DNA of 64,000 nt from Asterias rubens (Eukaryota; Echinodermata; Asteroidea; Forcipulatida; Asteriidae): contig NC_047068.1 of assembly GCF_902459465.1 (NCBI RefSeq), forward strand, positions 14,159,195 through 14,223,194. Reading direction: 5' to 3'. Below are positions 11,001 to 26,000 of this stretch, in pieces. Every line of letters starts with the position of its first letter. Position 1 is the first letter of the stretch. Under the pieces are notes generated by a model that was not told the origin of the DNA, made no database searches, and saw only the letters and a program-made list of their open reading frames with translations. The position numbers and the translations under genes are program-made.

Positions 11001-14000
11001 CCAATCCCTAAAAATCCATACTGAATATCATTGGATACCTTGGCCCTAACTTCCCTAATGGCCTGTTGGCTTCCTGCATATTTTATGCAGTCATACACAG
11101 TTTCCACACATTTCTGGGCAGACATTTTATCATGAAGAGGTTCTGCATATGTATACAAGACATTGCTTAGGTCTGATAAATTATGCTTAGTAGAACATGT
11201 TACCAACCAAAATACTACACATGTAGTGGCATGTATTGTTTGTTACTAATATTCCCCACAAATTATTACTTAAGTTCATGAAATTGGTTACTTAAAGATG
11301 CTACAAATGTAGGTCTGATTTTTGGCAGAGTTTACACACAAATTCAGACTTCCATTTAAAATAATTTAACATTTATAATAGTCATTTGCTTTTGAGATTT
11401 TTTTGTTTGAGATAATTTATGAACAAAACTTGTCAATGATAAGTAGAAAGCCCTAGTGAACTTACAGACACTGGACATTTAGTAATTGTCAAAGACAAGC
11501 CTTCACAGTTGGTGTATCTCAACATATTCATAAAATAACAAACCTGTGAAAATTTGAGCTCAATCAGTTGGCAAAGTTGCGGGATAATAATGAAAGAAAA
11601 AGCACCCTTGTCACACGAAGTTGTGTGCTCTCTGATGCTTGATTTCGAGACCTCAATTTTTAAACTTGAGGTCTCAAAATCAAATTCGTACTTATTGTCG
11701 GGATCCCAACAAAATGGATCAGCAATGTACTTAAACAATTGTGCATGTTATGTACTGTACATATTTTGTGCATTGTCTCGGTCATGCCAATAAATAGTTA
11801 ATGGCCTGCATTTCGACCCTAGCAGAGTCTTTCTCAAGATCTCTAAGAAAGACTTTGCTAGGGTCAAAACTTCAGGCTATTACTACTGCTTGCATTTATA
11901 CCATCTAACGTCATTTTAGTTGCCAAGCAAAGTTGCAACAGCCAGTCTATTTTTGCATACAGTAGGTGAATTTTTTTGTATGTTCACCGTTTTGAAATAG
12001 TATCATCTGTCTAAATTCATGCAGAGAAGAAATTATATTGGAAAACCAGCTTTAACTGTGCTCCGTTTTCTATGTGGTTTGGATTACAATGATCAGATGT
12101 CATGGCCCAATTTCTTCTGTGCGTGAGTCTAAAAATCAGGCCAGTCATGATGTGAGCATTTAAATATTAATTGAGGTATTTATGCATCAATCTCTTGGAA
12201 TGTACTGTTTGCGAAGTTAATTTACGCGTCTTAAAAAGCCGGACTTTGTGTCGTATTGAATGCAAATCATGATATCAGAATGAGACATATGCAGAGCAGA
12301 AAAAAATTGCAAAAGTGGCAAAATAACAAGTCCAGAAGCCCAGTTCATACTTGCTGCGAATGCGAATGCGAATGCGATACGAGTTTTGACTCATCAATTT
12401 TGCAATGAATAATTTGAGTCTGTTGAAATATGCTCAACTGCAGCAAAACATTCACTATTTATTCTTAATTCCCTATTGAAGCACTTTTTTGTTTATATTC
12501 TGGGAGAATCAAACACTGACCTCGGACTGAAAAAAATACCTTTGGAGAGATATTTTAGTGCTTATAATCTATAAATTATGGTACACTGTATAGTCCACCA
12601 GTGGATCGTAACCATCCTTGCATGTTAATCATCATAATTAATCAAGCATAAAACAAACTACTGAGTGCACGACATGTACGTGTATCCGTAAAGGTCCTTT
12701 ACTAGTTCAGTGCAAGTCCAACCCCATAACAAATGAAACTTAGAGTAAAACTAGAGTCCACAACATACGTGTTATAGTTCAGTTTTAAGTCCAATAAGTA
12801 TTCATAATTAAAAGCTTTTAAAACACACTGAGGTCCGTAGAGCTCGAAGTAGAGGAAACCCTAATTAGTTCGGTGGACATAACTTGTGAAAAACTAGACA
12901 AAAATGCTTACATCAAAGTATGCCTATGATGGTAAAGGTCATTCAAAGCTCAGTGCATGGAGGTACATGTAGGGATTCCTACCGCCATGCTTATTGCAAG
13001 TAATGAATATTCATGAATATGAAAGCTAATGAAGCTTGATTCTGTGTACGCAATAGATAAGAGTAAAAGGCCCTAAATATTTGTGGCTCAGTGCAAATAA
13101 TAAATTTTCCATCTTTGAATATCTCTTATCGGTATCAAATAAATGCAAAGTCTAAATACTATGCATTTTTTTAAAATAATACTTTGGAACTACATGGTGT
13201 ATGTCCATTCAAATAATGACCAATACTAGTCTGTGGTTGGCCCAATTATTTTTTCCCCCTGCCTTTCACCTCTGTGGACCCGGTTCCAATCCAACCTGAG
13301 ACCAGAGACTTGCATGTTGATTGGGTTTTACAGTAACCTGCATGGGTTTCACCCTTTTGGGGTTTTTCCTCAGATATCTTAAACTAAACATTTGTTTTAA
13401 TTGTCTATTCATCCTATAAACAGTCTATGTATGTAACTGCGATGTTGGATGCACAATAGATAAATTATCCCTTCATAAATTTTCCAAAACACATCCTTTC
13501 CCTCATACATTAAGATGTAAAATTCTCAAATTTTTCAGTTGCTATATATATTATGTGTGGTATGTAATTAAATTGACCAAGCCATTAAACCATGCTATTG
13601 TTGCAACTCTCGTGTCAGAGTACTTGAAAGCAGCATTAAACACAAAAGCTGGACAGTTCTTTACATTTTTTTATGGATTTTTAACATGATTATGTCAAAT
13701 TCAATAAGAGGTCTAGGAGCGCTATTGTGATCTGCCTGTTGTCCCTAATGGGTGCGACTATTATTCTTCATCATCATCATCCTCCTACATCCGGCATTCC
13801 TACATCAAGGGATGCAATACTGGCTTTCTAACATCATTATCTTCATACTGTGCGAGTTTAAAGGCAGTGGACACTATTGGTAATTGTCAAAGACTAGCCT
13901 TTACAGGTGATGTATCTCAACAAATGCATCAAATAACAAACCTGTAAAAACCTAAGCTCAATCGGTCATCGAACTTGTGAGATAATAATGAAAGAAAAAA

Positions 14001-17000
14001 CACCCTTGTCACACGAAGTTGTGTGCGTTTAGATGGTTGATTTCGAGACCTCACATTCTAAACTAGAGGTCTCGAAATCAAATTCGTGGAAAATTATTTT
14101 TTTTCTCGAAAACTATGGCACTTCAGAGGGAGCCGTTTCTCATAATGTTTTATACCACCAACCTCTCCCCATTACTCTTTACCAAGTAAGGAAACTGCTC
14201 CCTCTGAAGTAACGTAGTTTTCGAGAGAGAAGTAATTTTCCACAAACTTGATTACGTGAATTCAAGCAAATGAAAGCACACAACCTTTTTGTGACAAGGA
14301 TGTTTTTTCTTCCATTATTATCTCGCAACTTCGACGACCAATCGAGTTCAAATTTTGACAGGTTTGTTATTTTATGCATATGTTGAGATACACCAAGTGA
14401 GAAGACTGGTCTTTGATAATTACCAATAGTGTTCAGTGTCTTTAAGCATACACTCAGCACATCTGATACAATAATCAGGAATACTTAAGAACTCATGGAC
14501 CCCCTTATCTAATGAAGTACAATCATTGATGTACATACATACATGTACTGTTTATATATTGACTGAGTGGGTGGGGGTGGGGGGGGGGGGGCTCATAATG
14601 TGATAATACACGCTGTAGATGACTTAGTCTAGATTCAACATTTAAGTCGACCATGGAGGAAGTATGGCAACATTTCCATTATGAGTTTTTTTTTAAGGTA
14701 AAGTATATCTTTGATTTAAAAAAAAAGTTGTTTTAATCCTATACATTAATGTACATGTATACAATAAATTTACAAGGACAATTTCATTTTAAAAGGTTGC
14801 ATCTGTGAGATCGCTGACGATCGGTAACAATTAACTAACTATTTAATTATTTCGTTAACATTAATTTTTATTATTTTTTTATCTTCTAAAGTCTCCTTTC
14901 CAAGTCTAGGCTGAGAAGGATCATGGCTCCACAGTATTGTTTTTTTTTTGTATTCTGTTATGTAGGCCTACTGTTCAGGATGGAAGTAAAAGTATTAAAT
15001 ATTGAATTGAAATTGAATTATCTCTCTATTCTTGCAGAAGAGATAATACAAAAATCACATTAATTGTTAATTTTCCATAAAATTATACCCTTGTCCATTA
15101 GACATCTCAGTGTCATATTTTTGTCACTTAAATCTGGTCCTGACTGTTATGATGACAGAGTAATTTTCAACCATTATAACAATTTCAACCACATGTCAAT
15201 TCTCACGATTTATGTGTTGAGTTGTGCGTGTGTACACGGGTACCGGCATATGGAACATGTCCTGCAAAATAATTAATGCTTCAGATCGGAATTATAAGCT
15301 AGTGTTGTATTTGACGAGATATTACCCACTACGAAGTTCGCAGTAGAATTATGCAGTAGGAAGGAATTTTAATTGCTGGTGGTGATGTATAAATGCGTAC
15401 ATAATTGCACATCAGTAGTATTACACAGGAGGTAAATAGTGCATGTGTTTATAATAAACCTTGAGTAGACGGATTCTGTCACTACATCATCGTACTTTAA
15501 TTTAGGGCTCTCTCTTTTTTGTTTTGTGCAAATAATTAAAATTTTAAGTATGGTGTGGAGAAATGGGAAGAAACTATAAATAAATAGTTAAAGGCAGTGG
15601 ACACTATTGGTAATTACTCAAAATAGTTATCAGCATAAAACCTTTCTTGAAGACGAGTAATGGGAAGAGGTTGACGGTAATAAACATTGCGAGAAACGGC
15701 TCCCTCTGAAGTGCCATAGTTTTCGAGAAAGAAGTAATTTTCAACGTGCCATAGTTTTCGCGAAAGAAGTAATTTTCAACGCATTTGATTTCGAGACCTC
15801 AGATTTAGAACTTGAGGTCTCGAAATCAACCATCTAAATGCACACAACTTCGTGTGACAAGGGTGGTTTTTTCTTTCATTATTATCTCGCAAGTTAGATG
15901 ACCGATTGAGCTCAAATTTTCACAGGTTTGTTGTTTAATGCATATGTTGAGACACACCAACTATGAAGGCTAGTCTTTGACAATTACCAATAGTGTCCAC
16001 TTTTACAGTGCGAGTGTTGGCTCTGAAAAGAGGCGTAGTCTTAACATTTCGGACAGCATACCCTGCATGTCTTCAGGCGAAACCTGTTTAATTTTGAAAG
16101 TTTAATTTTGATCAACGATTGATAACACTTTTGGGGCATGTTTTTATTGACTTCTTGTTTTACAAGATCTTTGATTCTGTAGAGTGCATTCAGTGTCTTT
16201 CAAGGCAGATTTCAGCGCTATATTAAAAAAAGACTGTGAAACCCAATGCGTTAAGTATGTACTGTACACTACATACTGAGCACAGCGTCCGTTTCAGCTA
16301 ACTGTAGCCAGTAGGAGATCCAAACTCTGCGTATCGTGTGTAACTAATACAACACACTCAGCTTGTAAACACGCACACCCATAATCTATACAGCGCAGTA
16401 TAAATTGTACAGTTCAGACATTCAGTCAATATAGCGCGGTGCAATGACAAAAAAAATGAAAAAATATAATTAGATAAAATATTCGTATGTATGAGTAGTG
16501 CTTAATTATCACACATTGGCGAAGAGCAATAAAACAATTATTATTCTTTATCTACATGTACATGTACGGTGCAACCACACTCATAAATTATGCCTGTCTT
16601 AATATTTTAAAAACAAAGTGGAGGTCAAGTGCTATTTTGTACAATGTACCTGTAGCAGAATTGTGTGACAATTATTTAGCCTTTGAGGAAAAACTCTGCT
16701 AGGGTCGAAACGTCAGGCCATTAACAATTGTTTGCATTTATACTATAACTGCAGGTCCTTTTGGTTGTAAAGCAGCTTGCAACAGCTAATTCTATTTTCT
16801 CTCAATTGTTTAGTGTCCACGCACATCACACGATCAAGACCCGCATCTGCCTTATTTTGCATTCGCTTTACAAACAAAACCCACAAATTGTTAATGAACC
16901 CTTGCGGCTTCTGGGGGTAATTAAGTCCGCCATTAGTGAAACAATGACCATGACATACAGTGAGTCTGTACTGCCAAAGTGATGAATAATTCAATAGAGA

Positions 17001-20000
17001 TTACCTTAGTATGCCATCCAGGCAAAGAGCAAATAGGTCCAGAAAAAGGCCGTTGGTCTATTTGTATGACCATGACTGACTGTGATGGGGGTACCTAATC
17101 ATGTGTAGATAATTATTATAATAGGGCTCAACCACAGAACCTAAACAGTGTCGAATTTATATCCAGTTTTATTTATAATAAAAAAATAAAAAAAATAAAA
17201 ATAAAAAACAGGGATCGAAATTGCAGGCCTCACGACCGGACATGTGGAGCTTTCAAAATAACCATTGGTGATTTCTGGAGTCTTCTTTTATTATGCTAAT
17301 TACTTGACTATTTTGATATAATTTCAGGCAGAAAATTATATCTGTCTAGGATTGTAACAGGCATATTAAACCAATATACCAGCTCATATTATATTGTTGT
17401 TATGAACTTCCATATTTGATAAAAATAAAAAATGAAATAAAAATACAAACTATTATAATAATAATAATAATTTGGGGAGCTAATATTCCTTACTCGCAGC
17501 TAAGAGCTGAATTGCGAAGGACGCGGCCACAATGTGTTTGAGAAGTAGGCATGCAAGGGCGCCTTTGGCTGTAAGCAGGCATGCAAGGGCGCCTTTGGCT
17601 GCCAGCCACATCAACCCATTATGACCACGGAGCACAGCCAAAGATCGAAAGTGTTTGATTTTTTCCAGAGGGAGGAAAACCGGATGGTCTGGAAAACCCT
17701 TGTGGCACAGCAGAGAACCAACGCACAACTCAACTCACATATGGCCCTGGCCGGGAATCGAACCGGGGTCACCTTGGTGAGAGGCGAGCGCTTTACGCAC
17801 AAGCCAACTACGCCACCCTATTTATATAGCTTTTATCAATGGAGAAACAATTTGTATTTTAAGCTAACAAGTATACTGTATTCACTCGGCTCAAAAAATA
17901 TCGCATCCTGTTTGTCGTCACAAAATTTAGAAATTTTGACAGTCATATTCCCTGGATACTACCAAGTAGTTTTTAATTAAAGCGTGCAAAGCTCACTCGA
18001 CTATTTTTGTCCTTGGGAAAGGGGAAGTTCATCTTCAAATGTCAAGGTATGTTTTCCCTGTCGATAAAATTCAACATGGCTATGTAGCTGCAGACAAGGT
18101 ATTATACAGGATTGGTAGAGCGGACAAAATAGTGGCAGACAGTGTTCATTATCAAGAGAAAACCCAGTGTCCGGACTCCTGAATTCACATAAAGCCTGTA
18201 ATTACATAAAGCATGTAAGCAAACAAGTTTGCTAACCCCCAAAAAGCAACAACGGGTTACCAGCCAGAACACCTTACAGTTAGGCCTACAATTGCTGTGA
18301 CTGGTTCCCCACTAATTTCTTGATCAGCAGAATTTTCTGCTTAACAGCTTTATGAAATTGAGCTTCTTGTAACAACAAAATCAGCCATTTCATTTTTTTT
18401 TTTTAGGTTTTCAAATACAGTTTTCTAAAAAATACTTTCTGTTCAGAGGGAAACATTTCACAGAAAAAATGGTACTAGTGTGAACTTCATCAGGCCTGAA
18501 ATTTCATTTTACAAAGGGCACTTCCATTGGAAAATATTTCAGTCGATGGGATCCTTTTGACATGTTTGAAGGGGCACTAAGGCCAAGACCAGGGGCCTGC
18601 ATGTAATTCCAGGCCTGCTTTGTAATCAGTAACCTTGCAGCTGGGGCTCCATCCGACTGATTGAAACCTTGTAAGGACAGCGCACATTTTCCAAATATTG
18701 ACAGAGCCTTGAGCCAAAGTCCAAACCCAGGTCATGTACTAGCAGTAATAAAGTGTCGTAACTTTATTTTAGAGTGCAGACATGACAGGTAATGGAAGAG
18801 AGTTATACAAAAATAAAAAGGAACATCCCGAGGAACTGCTCGGCTTTTCTCTGAGCTATTTTCACTTAAAGGTAAAACAAATAGAACCAAGATGGAACCC
18901 CTGCAGTTATGAATATCTCCAATATGGATTGTCTATGTTTTTTTTATCATATTTCCCCCCCCCCCCCCATTTGTGGAATGGGATGCTGATGGCAATCCAA
19001 TCTCCTGATATAACATTTGTTTTACTTTATTATTGAAAACCCACCTTTTTAAGAATCACTATTTAAGTAAATGTAACTGTTAATTTTTAATAATTTGTCC
19101 TTTGTTTTGAATGTTTTTTATTATCTGTATTGTTTGTAATACTGATTAGTTATTTTAATTGTACAGCTGTTTGTAATGTCTAAGTGACATGTTGTATTTA
19201 AAATACTGTACCTCGAGGCAAAAAATACCATCAAATACTTGTACATGGTATAATGTGTAGTATGTTTGGTCCTGGCTCAATCATACAGAATTGCCACCCG
19301 GTGTAAACTGTTCCCTCATAAATACTTATGACAACAATTCTGAATTAATGGGATTGTTTTTATTGTTATTTTCCCTCAATACTGTCAATAAACCCTGATA
19401 TGATTGTGTGCACTGGTGACAATGGGTTTGTCCCTGACTACATTGTACTCTCTACACTCTACTCTTTTTGAAAAGACATTTCAGTAACATTCACTAGACA
19501 TTGGAATTTGTTCTTGTTTTTTGCACTGCTGGAGAACAACCAAGGGGGAATATTTTTATTGGAGCAAGCGCCATGAGCACTTTTGGCGGATACCGGCACT
19601 ATAGAAGACGTCATTATTGTTATTTATTATTATTATTATTGTAACATATCAGAGCTGTCAACATGTACATCTTGCAATTAGGGAGACTTTTTACAACAAT
19701 AGGGAGATAATTAGAATCACATTCAACATAATTGGGAACAAATTATCATTAGAAGGGAGATTTCAAATTTGTTCATCAGGACATGGACAGACTGGTTTGT
19801 TTGCAGGGAAATTTCTGCACAACTCTGGAGAGTTTGCAGAGCTCTCTGCAATAAAATATTGCAGTTAGGTGAAATTTTGTGCAAATGAAGCACATTACAA
19901 TTCAAGTTTTTAAAGGAGGCTCTTTTGCTAAGGCACGAATTTAGAGATTATGTTTTGGAAGATTTCACAGCGCACGCTGCCTGTATTGGTCCACCTTAAA

Positions 20001-23000
20001 TGGCAGGTTTTGTGGTGAATGATAATTTTTTATGTCATTATGTCATCTCTAATAAATAAACCATGTACTGTACATGTAAGGATAGATAAATCAATTTTGC
20101 AGGAGATTTTGTGATCCCCCCCACCCCGAGATACTGTCCCCCAAAATGGCAAACTGCATGTGTACAAACCTCTTCTGATAGGGGCTCTCTTTTGAATCAT
20201 CCTTCAGCCATTGTTCATTTCCCTTATGGGGGACAGAATCTCCAATTGACACATTTCCCTGTGAAATCGGGACGCAAATCCAGTGGTTGATGGCTCAAGT
20301 CCTACTTTAGCAAATTTGGTCTTCTATTCAACCCCAAATTCTCTAACAATTAACAAAACAGAACTTAGTCTCTTACTTCCAAGACATGAGGCTCCACCTC
20401 CTGTTCGATCTTCTTCTGTCCGAGCATCCCGCGAGAGGCGTTGACACGGTACCAACTGCGAGAGTGAACCTCATGCTTCTGCGCCTCCAGGGCAATCAAC
20501 TGAGCGATGGTGGCCTCGTCCAGGTCTGGGTGTCGGCCGACTTCACGCATAAACTCGGCGACTACTTTCTTGTCGATGTGGCCGGTCGAGAGGAATGGGG
20601 AACCCTCAGCTGTTGATCGGAAGAAAAAGAAAAGACATAATTTAAATTTCACTTTAGACTTGGCGGAACTTTATAATGCATTGGTTATAGTTTTTCCAGG
20701 CCAGCAGCCGATTTCACGAAACGCTAGGATTGATCCTATCTCGAGTTAGGATTTGTCTTAAGGTCTGCATGCTACAATGCAGGGTTGGGACTCGTCCTAA
20801 GTCATAAGATTAATCTTAAGTTAGGAAGAGTTTGGTGAAATCGACAGCTGGTGTCCTACGGTATGCGTACACGCTGATGATGCCAATTTGTAATCCTCAA
20901 AATGGAGAAATAGTTTTAATTTTGTGCTGTGCATCTGCATGGGGGTAAAATGACGACTTTGCTTGAGAGAAAAAACCCATCAAGCTTGAATGTATAGTAC
21001 ATCAGGGCTGGAGCATGGGGGCCAAAGAGGCTAATGGCCTCTGCTGCCCCCTGGTCCAGAACAAAGAAATTTAGTTTCCTTAAGTAAAGGGCACTTCCAT
21101 GGGGAGAATGTAAAATTGGTTGGAACCTTGCAATTACATAGGGCACCACGGCAAAAGCACCACAGCAATTCTGTGAAATTATTGGGTTATTTCGAGGCAT
21201 GGACATTTACACTGGTAAACATTATTACATTATATCATAAACCTACACAAAGGCATTGAAATTTTTAACGTTTGATATCCAATAAATCTGTTGAAATGCA
21301 GTAAGTTAACCGGGCTCACTTTCATAAAGACTGTAAGCAAAAAGAAATCGCTAAGCACAAACAAATTGTGCTTAGCAAAAAAAGGTTGCCAGTCAGAATA
21401 CCATACAATTTCCATTGATGTGACTTGGTAAAGTCGCAAAGAAAATTGCTCAGCACAACTTTCTGCCTAACAGTTTTTACGAAATTTGGCACAACTGTTT
21501 ATTCCCAGGATAGAGCCTTGGCCTTTAATGCTCTAAAGAAGGTCATCGCCCTCTCTTATCAGTCTTTTCTAAATCACTAAAAACCAAACTGTCTTATAAT
21601 TGATCTACGCACAAAGCTGTTTATTAAGCCACTGAATTGGCTGGCGACGCCCACAGCTTGTAACTAAGCAACACCATCAAACAGTGGCCGTCAACAGCAA
21701 CCAAAAATAGACAGACTTTGCTCATGACATTCGCTCATTTCCTTAGTAACCGACAAAACATGACGGGATAACCTATTGTGACCTTTCGGTTATGAGGTCA
21801 CTAAGGGGTGTGTGCCCTAAATATTGCGTTGCCCTGGAGGAGCAGGAAGGAAATTGACGCTAATTATAGATTGTCTCCCCCAAAAATATGAACTTTAAAG
21901 GGGTCGGCTTGGCCTTAGATTCATCGGCTCATCCATGAACTGTATTTGATTCGTAACTCAGTCCTTGAACATGCAAATCACGGAGGATGGCCACTGTTGC
22001 CCCTGCAGCTGATTTCACAAAACATTAGGATTAATCCTTCCTCGAGTTAGGGCGAGTAACCCGTCCTAACTTAGCATGGGTTCAATGTGTCCTCATGACT
22101 TCAGATACGGAACTGAAATCGTCCTTAGTCCTAATATTAATCCCAAGTTAGGAAAAGTTTGGTGAAATCGACAGCAGGTCTTGACCTTGGTGCCCCTTCA
22201 AAAAGTTCCCATTGACTTTAAGATATCACAAATGAAATGCCCATTGCAAAATGAAAAAGGCCTTGCCCTTTCAAAGATGAAATTCCAGGCCTGATAACTT
22301 CATTGAGTTATTCTCAAAAGCTTTTAACTCAAGGTTGAAGTAGAAACCTAGACCGCAATTTGTATTCTTAGCGATCCCAAAATAACGCAGCCTTCCCGCA
22401 TTTATGAATAATATGTTAAACTTAATCTTTAATTGCTCGTGTGGGTAAATAGATTAAGGGGACCGGAAATATCTTCTTATTGGACGATGGACAAGTCATT
22501 GAGCACATGGTATGATGTACAGGAACAGTCATTATCATGGAGGCTATTATACAATTACAGCTTGAAACCCTGTAGTTATTTTTGACTCAGTTTCCCTTAC
22601 TTTAACTAGCTAGTTTCACGCTTTATTCTTAAAACCTGTTATTGTCGTTAAACCACAGTACTATTTATAATCCTGTGACAAACGAACAAGGTGTGTTCAT
22701 GGTACAAATATGTAAATACTGGTTAATATCATGCATGAAATGGTGTACAGTATGCATGCTTTTATTGAATGCGCTGCCTTCTAAATGGCTTGCCCCCAGC
22801 CGGGTTGAATACAAAATATATTCATTCCACTGTGAACCCTGCCCTGGTATTAGAAGCTAGTTAATTTTAAACTTTGGAGAAATGTTTTTACTTCTCATCA
22901 CTCGTTCTCAACTAGGACTTAGCGCCAATTCTTTCAAAAGAAATGATTGCCTGGTCGTCAACCAAAACTTATCATCCGCTCAGTGCTAGAAGGGCATTAA

Positions 23001-26000
23001 CTGCAATGTCATATCCGCAATGACCAAAAGGGCGTTAAATTATAAATCGCAAAGATGTAAATTAAAAGAGTGTGTAAAAATCCAGCAAATAAATCTTTTT
23101 CTTATGACTTTTAACAATTAAATTTTTTTTGCCAAGCTATTACTTTGGAGACCACTCCTGATCAATAAACTCCATTTACAATCAAACTCAATAACGCATC
23201 AAAAGGTTGTGTTTGCGCTGTTTGTTTTTAAAACCACTCCAACAGACAGTGATTGTATAATAATACATTACGTTAATAATACACTGTGCTTGGATATAAT
23301 CCGACCTAATGGCATCACAGACATCCCACCTCTAACCTTCAAGCCGGGTCTTTATGTTATTACAGTTGCTAGGATACGAGTCTGCAAAACCTAGACAAGT
23401 ACTTCAGATTACACATGTACGTACAACCTTTTTGGTACATAGTTACAACCTTTTTTGTGCGTACGATATACACTGTATCCACTAATCACCACCTTGCACT
23501 TTGTACAACGTTAACATCAGTGACTCAAGATCATCCATGGGTTGGATGATAAGGAGCTTCGGATGCTGTGACCATCAGGAGTTTTGTCAGAGGATGAGTT
23601 GCAAACTCCATAATCACTTGGGCTAAAAACTTCGACTATACAACATCTTTTTGGGGGGGTTGAGCAAAGAATTTACTTGAGTGGGGTTCGAACCAACGAC
23701 CTCCTGATGTACATGCCGGCACTCTTGTTGTTTATATTGATTACAAATTGATATACAAATTAGGAGCAGAAAACACAAGCAAGCAGGGCTTGTAGTTGTT
23801 CTTTTACACACATTTTTTAAAAGACCTGAATTAAAAAGTGAAACATTTATCTGCGCATTTTACAAACTGTTTTTATTTGAGCAAGCACTACATCTGCTTA
23901 TTTTTGAAAGCAGAGGAAATATAATAATAATATCAAAGTCTTATACATACATGTATACATGTAGCGCACGAATCTACCAAACTAGGTACTCAAGACTCTG
24001 AGTATGTACAAACTTTCAGAAAGATAGGTTATTGCAGTGATGAATTCTGAGACTGTATGAAATATGTAGAAGGATTTAGGCCAAAAAATACAGCTTAGCC
24101 AAACTGAGATTCTGAAGGATATGAGCTGTTGGGGATTTGATTGTGATGATGAAGCTAGAGGATTTAGAAGGATTTTGGCCATTATTCTGAGGAAAACCTG
24201 AAGGATTTATGTATTTTTGCCCTTTGAGCTTTTATAAGTTTTAACTCTACTTCTGAAGAATATTTTGTAGGAGGATTTGGGCTATGAGTTAAGCACACAG
24301 GGCTATAAAGTCTGTTTAGTGTTAGGGTTTTAATTAGCTTTTATTTAAAAAATTTGTAAAAATATCCACTTCTTGTCCCCTGTTGGTCTTCTGTAGAGCC
24401 AGAACTTTGAAATGTGTTTATAAGACCTTAAACGGTTTGCTATTTGTCTTTCCTTTCCCCCCTTTTTTGGGGTCTTCATTTTTAGAACCGACAATAAATT
24501 TAAAAAAAAGTTTGTGGCAGTGGTGACAATGTTAAAAACGACCAGGGGCAATATTGCATCAATCTGTTTCATTGGTAGCACAGAGCATTATAATTTATCG
24601 CATAGGCCCTACTGAAATTAAACGCAGGTGTTTACAAGCAATGTATCATGCTCAACGACATCTTCATTGTAAGTTAGTCCCCCGTGTGCCATTTTGATTA
24701 TAGAGCTGCAATGCAAACCAATAAGGGGGACCCCTATTCCCTGTGCCAATCTCATTTCACTCTAGCAGCACAGTGTGTTGGTGAGAAAGCCCACCATGAT
24801 AATTGAAGTGCTGTAGAATTTGCAAAGTACCACGTCCCTGGTGGATCACTGGAGCAAAAAGCTCAGTGTGTGTGGGTGTGCGATGATCTGTGACTATAGT
24901 GACTTCTAAGATCTTAATGGATGCAAGCAGGTTCTTATCATTAGATGCATAAACACAAAACAGCATAATGCTACATGGTGTACTTATAAAATGAAGGTTT
25001 GCATACTTTTAGATTGAAACAGCAATAGACCTTCATTACGCTGTCACCATCTTGGTCATGTTCCCTGTTTCCAATAGGAGTAATGAATGCTACCATTCAT
25101 TGCGCAAACATGGCACCAGACTATTATTTCGTCCAGCCTCAGTTTGGTTACAACATGGAGGTAGAAATAGAATGAGTTGAAATGGAGTAAAATCAAGATG
25201 GCCACACCGTGATTAAGGTCTATAATAGATGACATTTAACTTAGAAGCAAGTTACATGAAGTCCTGGCAGGCTTTGTGAACTTGGGCCCTGGGCTCAATT
25301 TCATCATAGAAAAAGCAAGAGTCGCTTATGAGTGGTCGATGATTACTTAAAAAACTATCTGCATCGAGCATCTGATGAAGTAGCTGTTGCTACAAAAGCT
25401 TAATGCAGTTTTTATGAAATAAGCCTTTAAATGCTACCACGACCTTCCTTTCCTTTTATTTTTTACAATTTTATTGTATTATTTATTATTTAAATAAAAC
25501 CTTTTTTTTTTGTAATTTTGTAAGCAGGATATCAGTCACACGGTTGCTGGATAAGCGAATGTTGCTTTTAATTGTTTGTGCTTTTAAAATCAGCTCAATG
25601 AAATTTAGCATTGATACACACTGTGTTGAATAGAACACTAACTGGCTAACACATTGTGACAATAATCCAGAATGCACACAGTCTGCAGTGTGCAGGCAGA
25701 CTGATGATGGCAACAAAATCAATATCGGGAGGAGTCTCCTTGCACAAATCAATATGGTCTCCATGAGGCGAGGCATACACCACACAATGCATTACAAAGA
25801 TTGATCCACTAGTCTGCTTGATGGTAGGCAGGGTGATAAGATAACCACATGTACAACCCTACAGACGCTGTACTTACATGTTACGTACATCTTTGTATGT
25901 TTGTACGCACAGATGCCATTAACTCTCCTCCCTACCTGAAACTGCAAAACTTTCAAACTCACTTGGCATATATTCAAGAACAGTTTAAAAACTCATCTAC

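Larger units (their letters stand above)
10367..20376. other. NCX intron 2 (10 kb)
   Basis: This is the largest intron of the gene. It holds family-A MITEs (11464-11700, 13858-14445, 15588-16005), a SINE at 17456-17822, repeat fragments at 11800-11960, 13258-13395, 16678-16800, 18222-18368 and 18492-18625, a LINE tail at 19556-19640 and homopolymer runs (G at 14580-14591, C at 18955-18968). I see no alternative exon with Calx-beta-like or membrane-like coding sequence. Confidence 0.6.

Noticed and set aside
19617-19905. An open frame overlapping the LINE tail
   Set aside because: It starts inside the microsatellite of the tail and lacks any recognisable protein feature.
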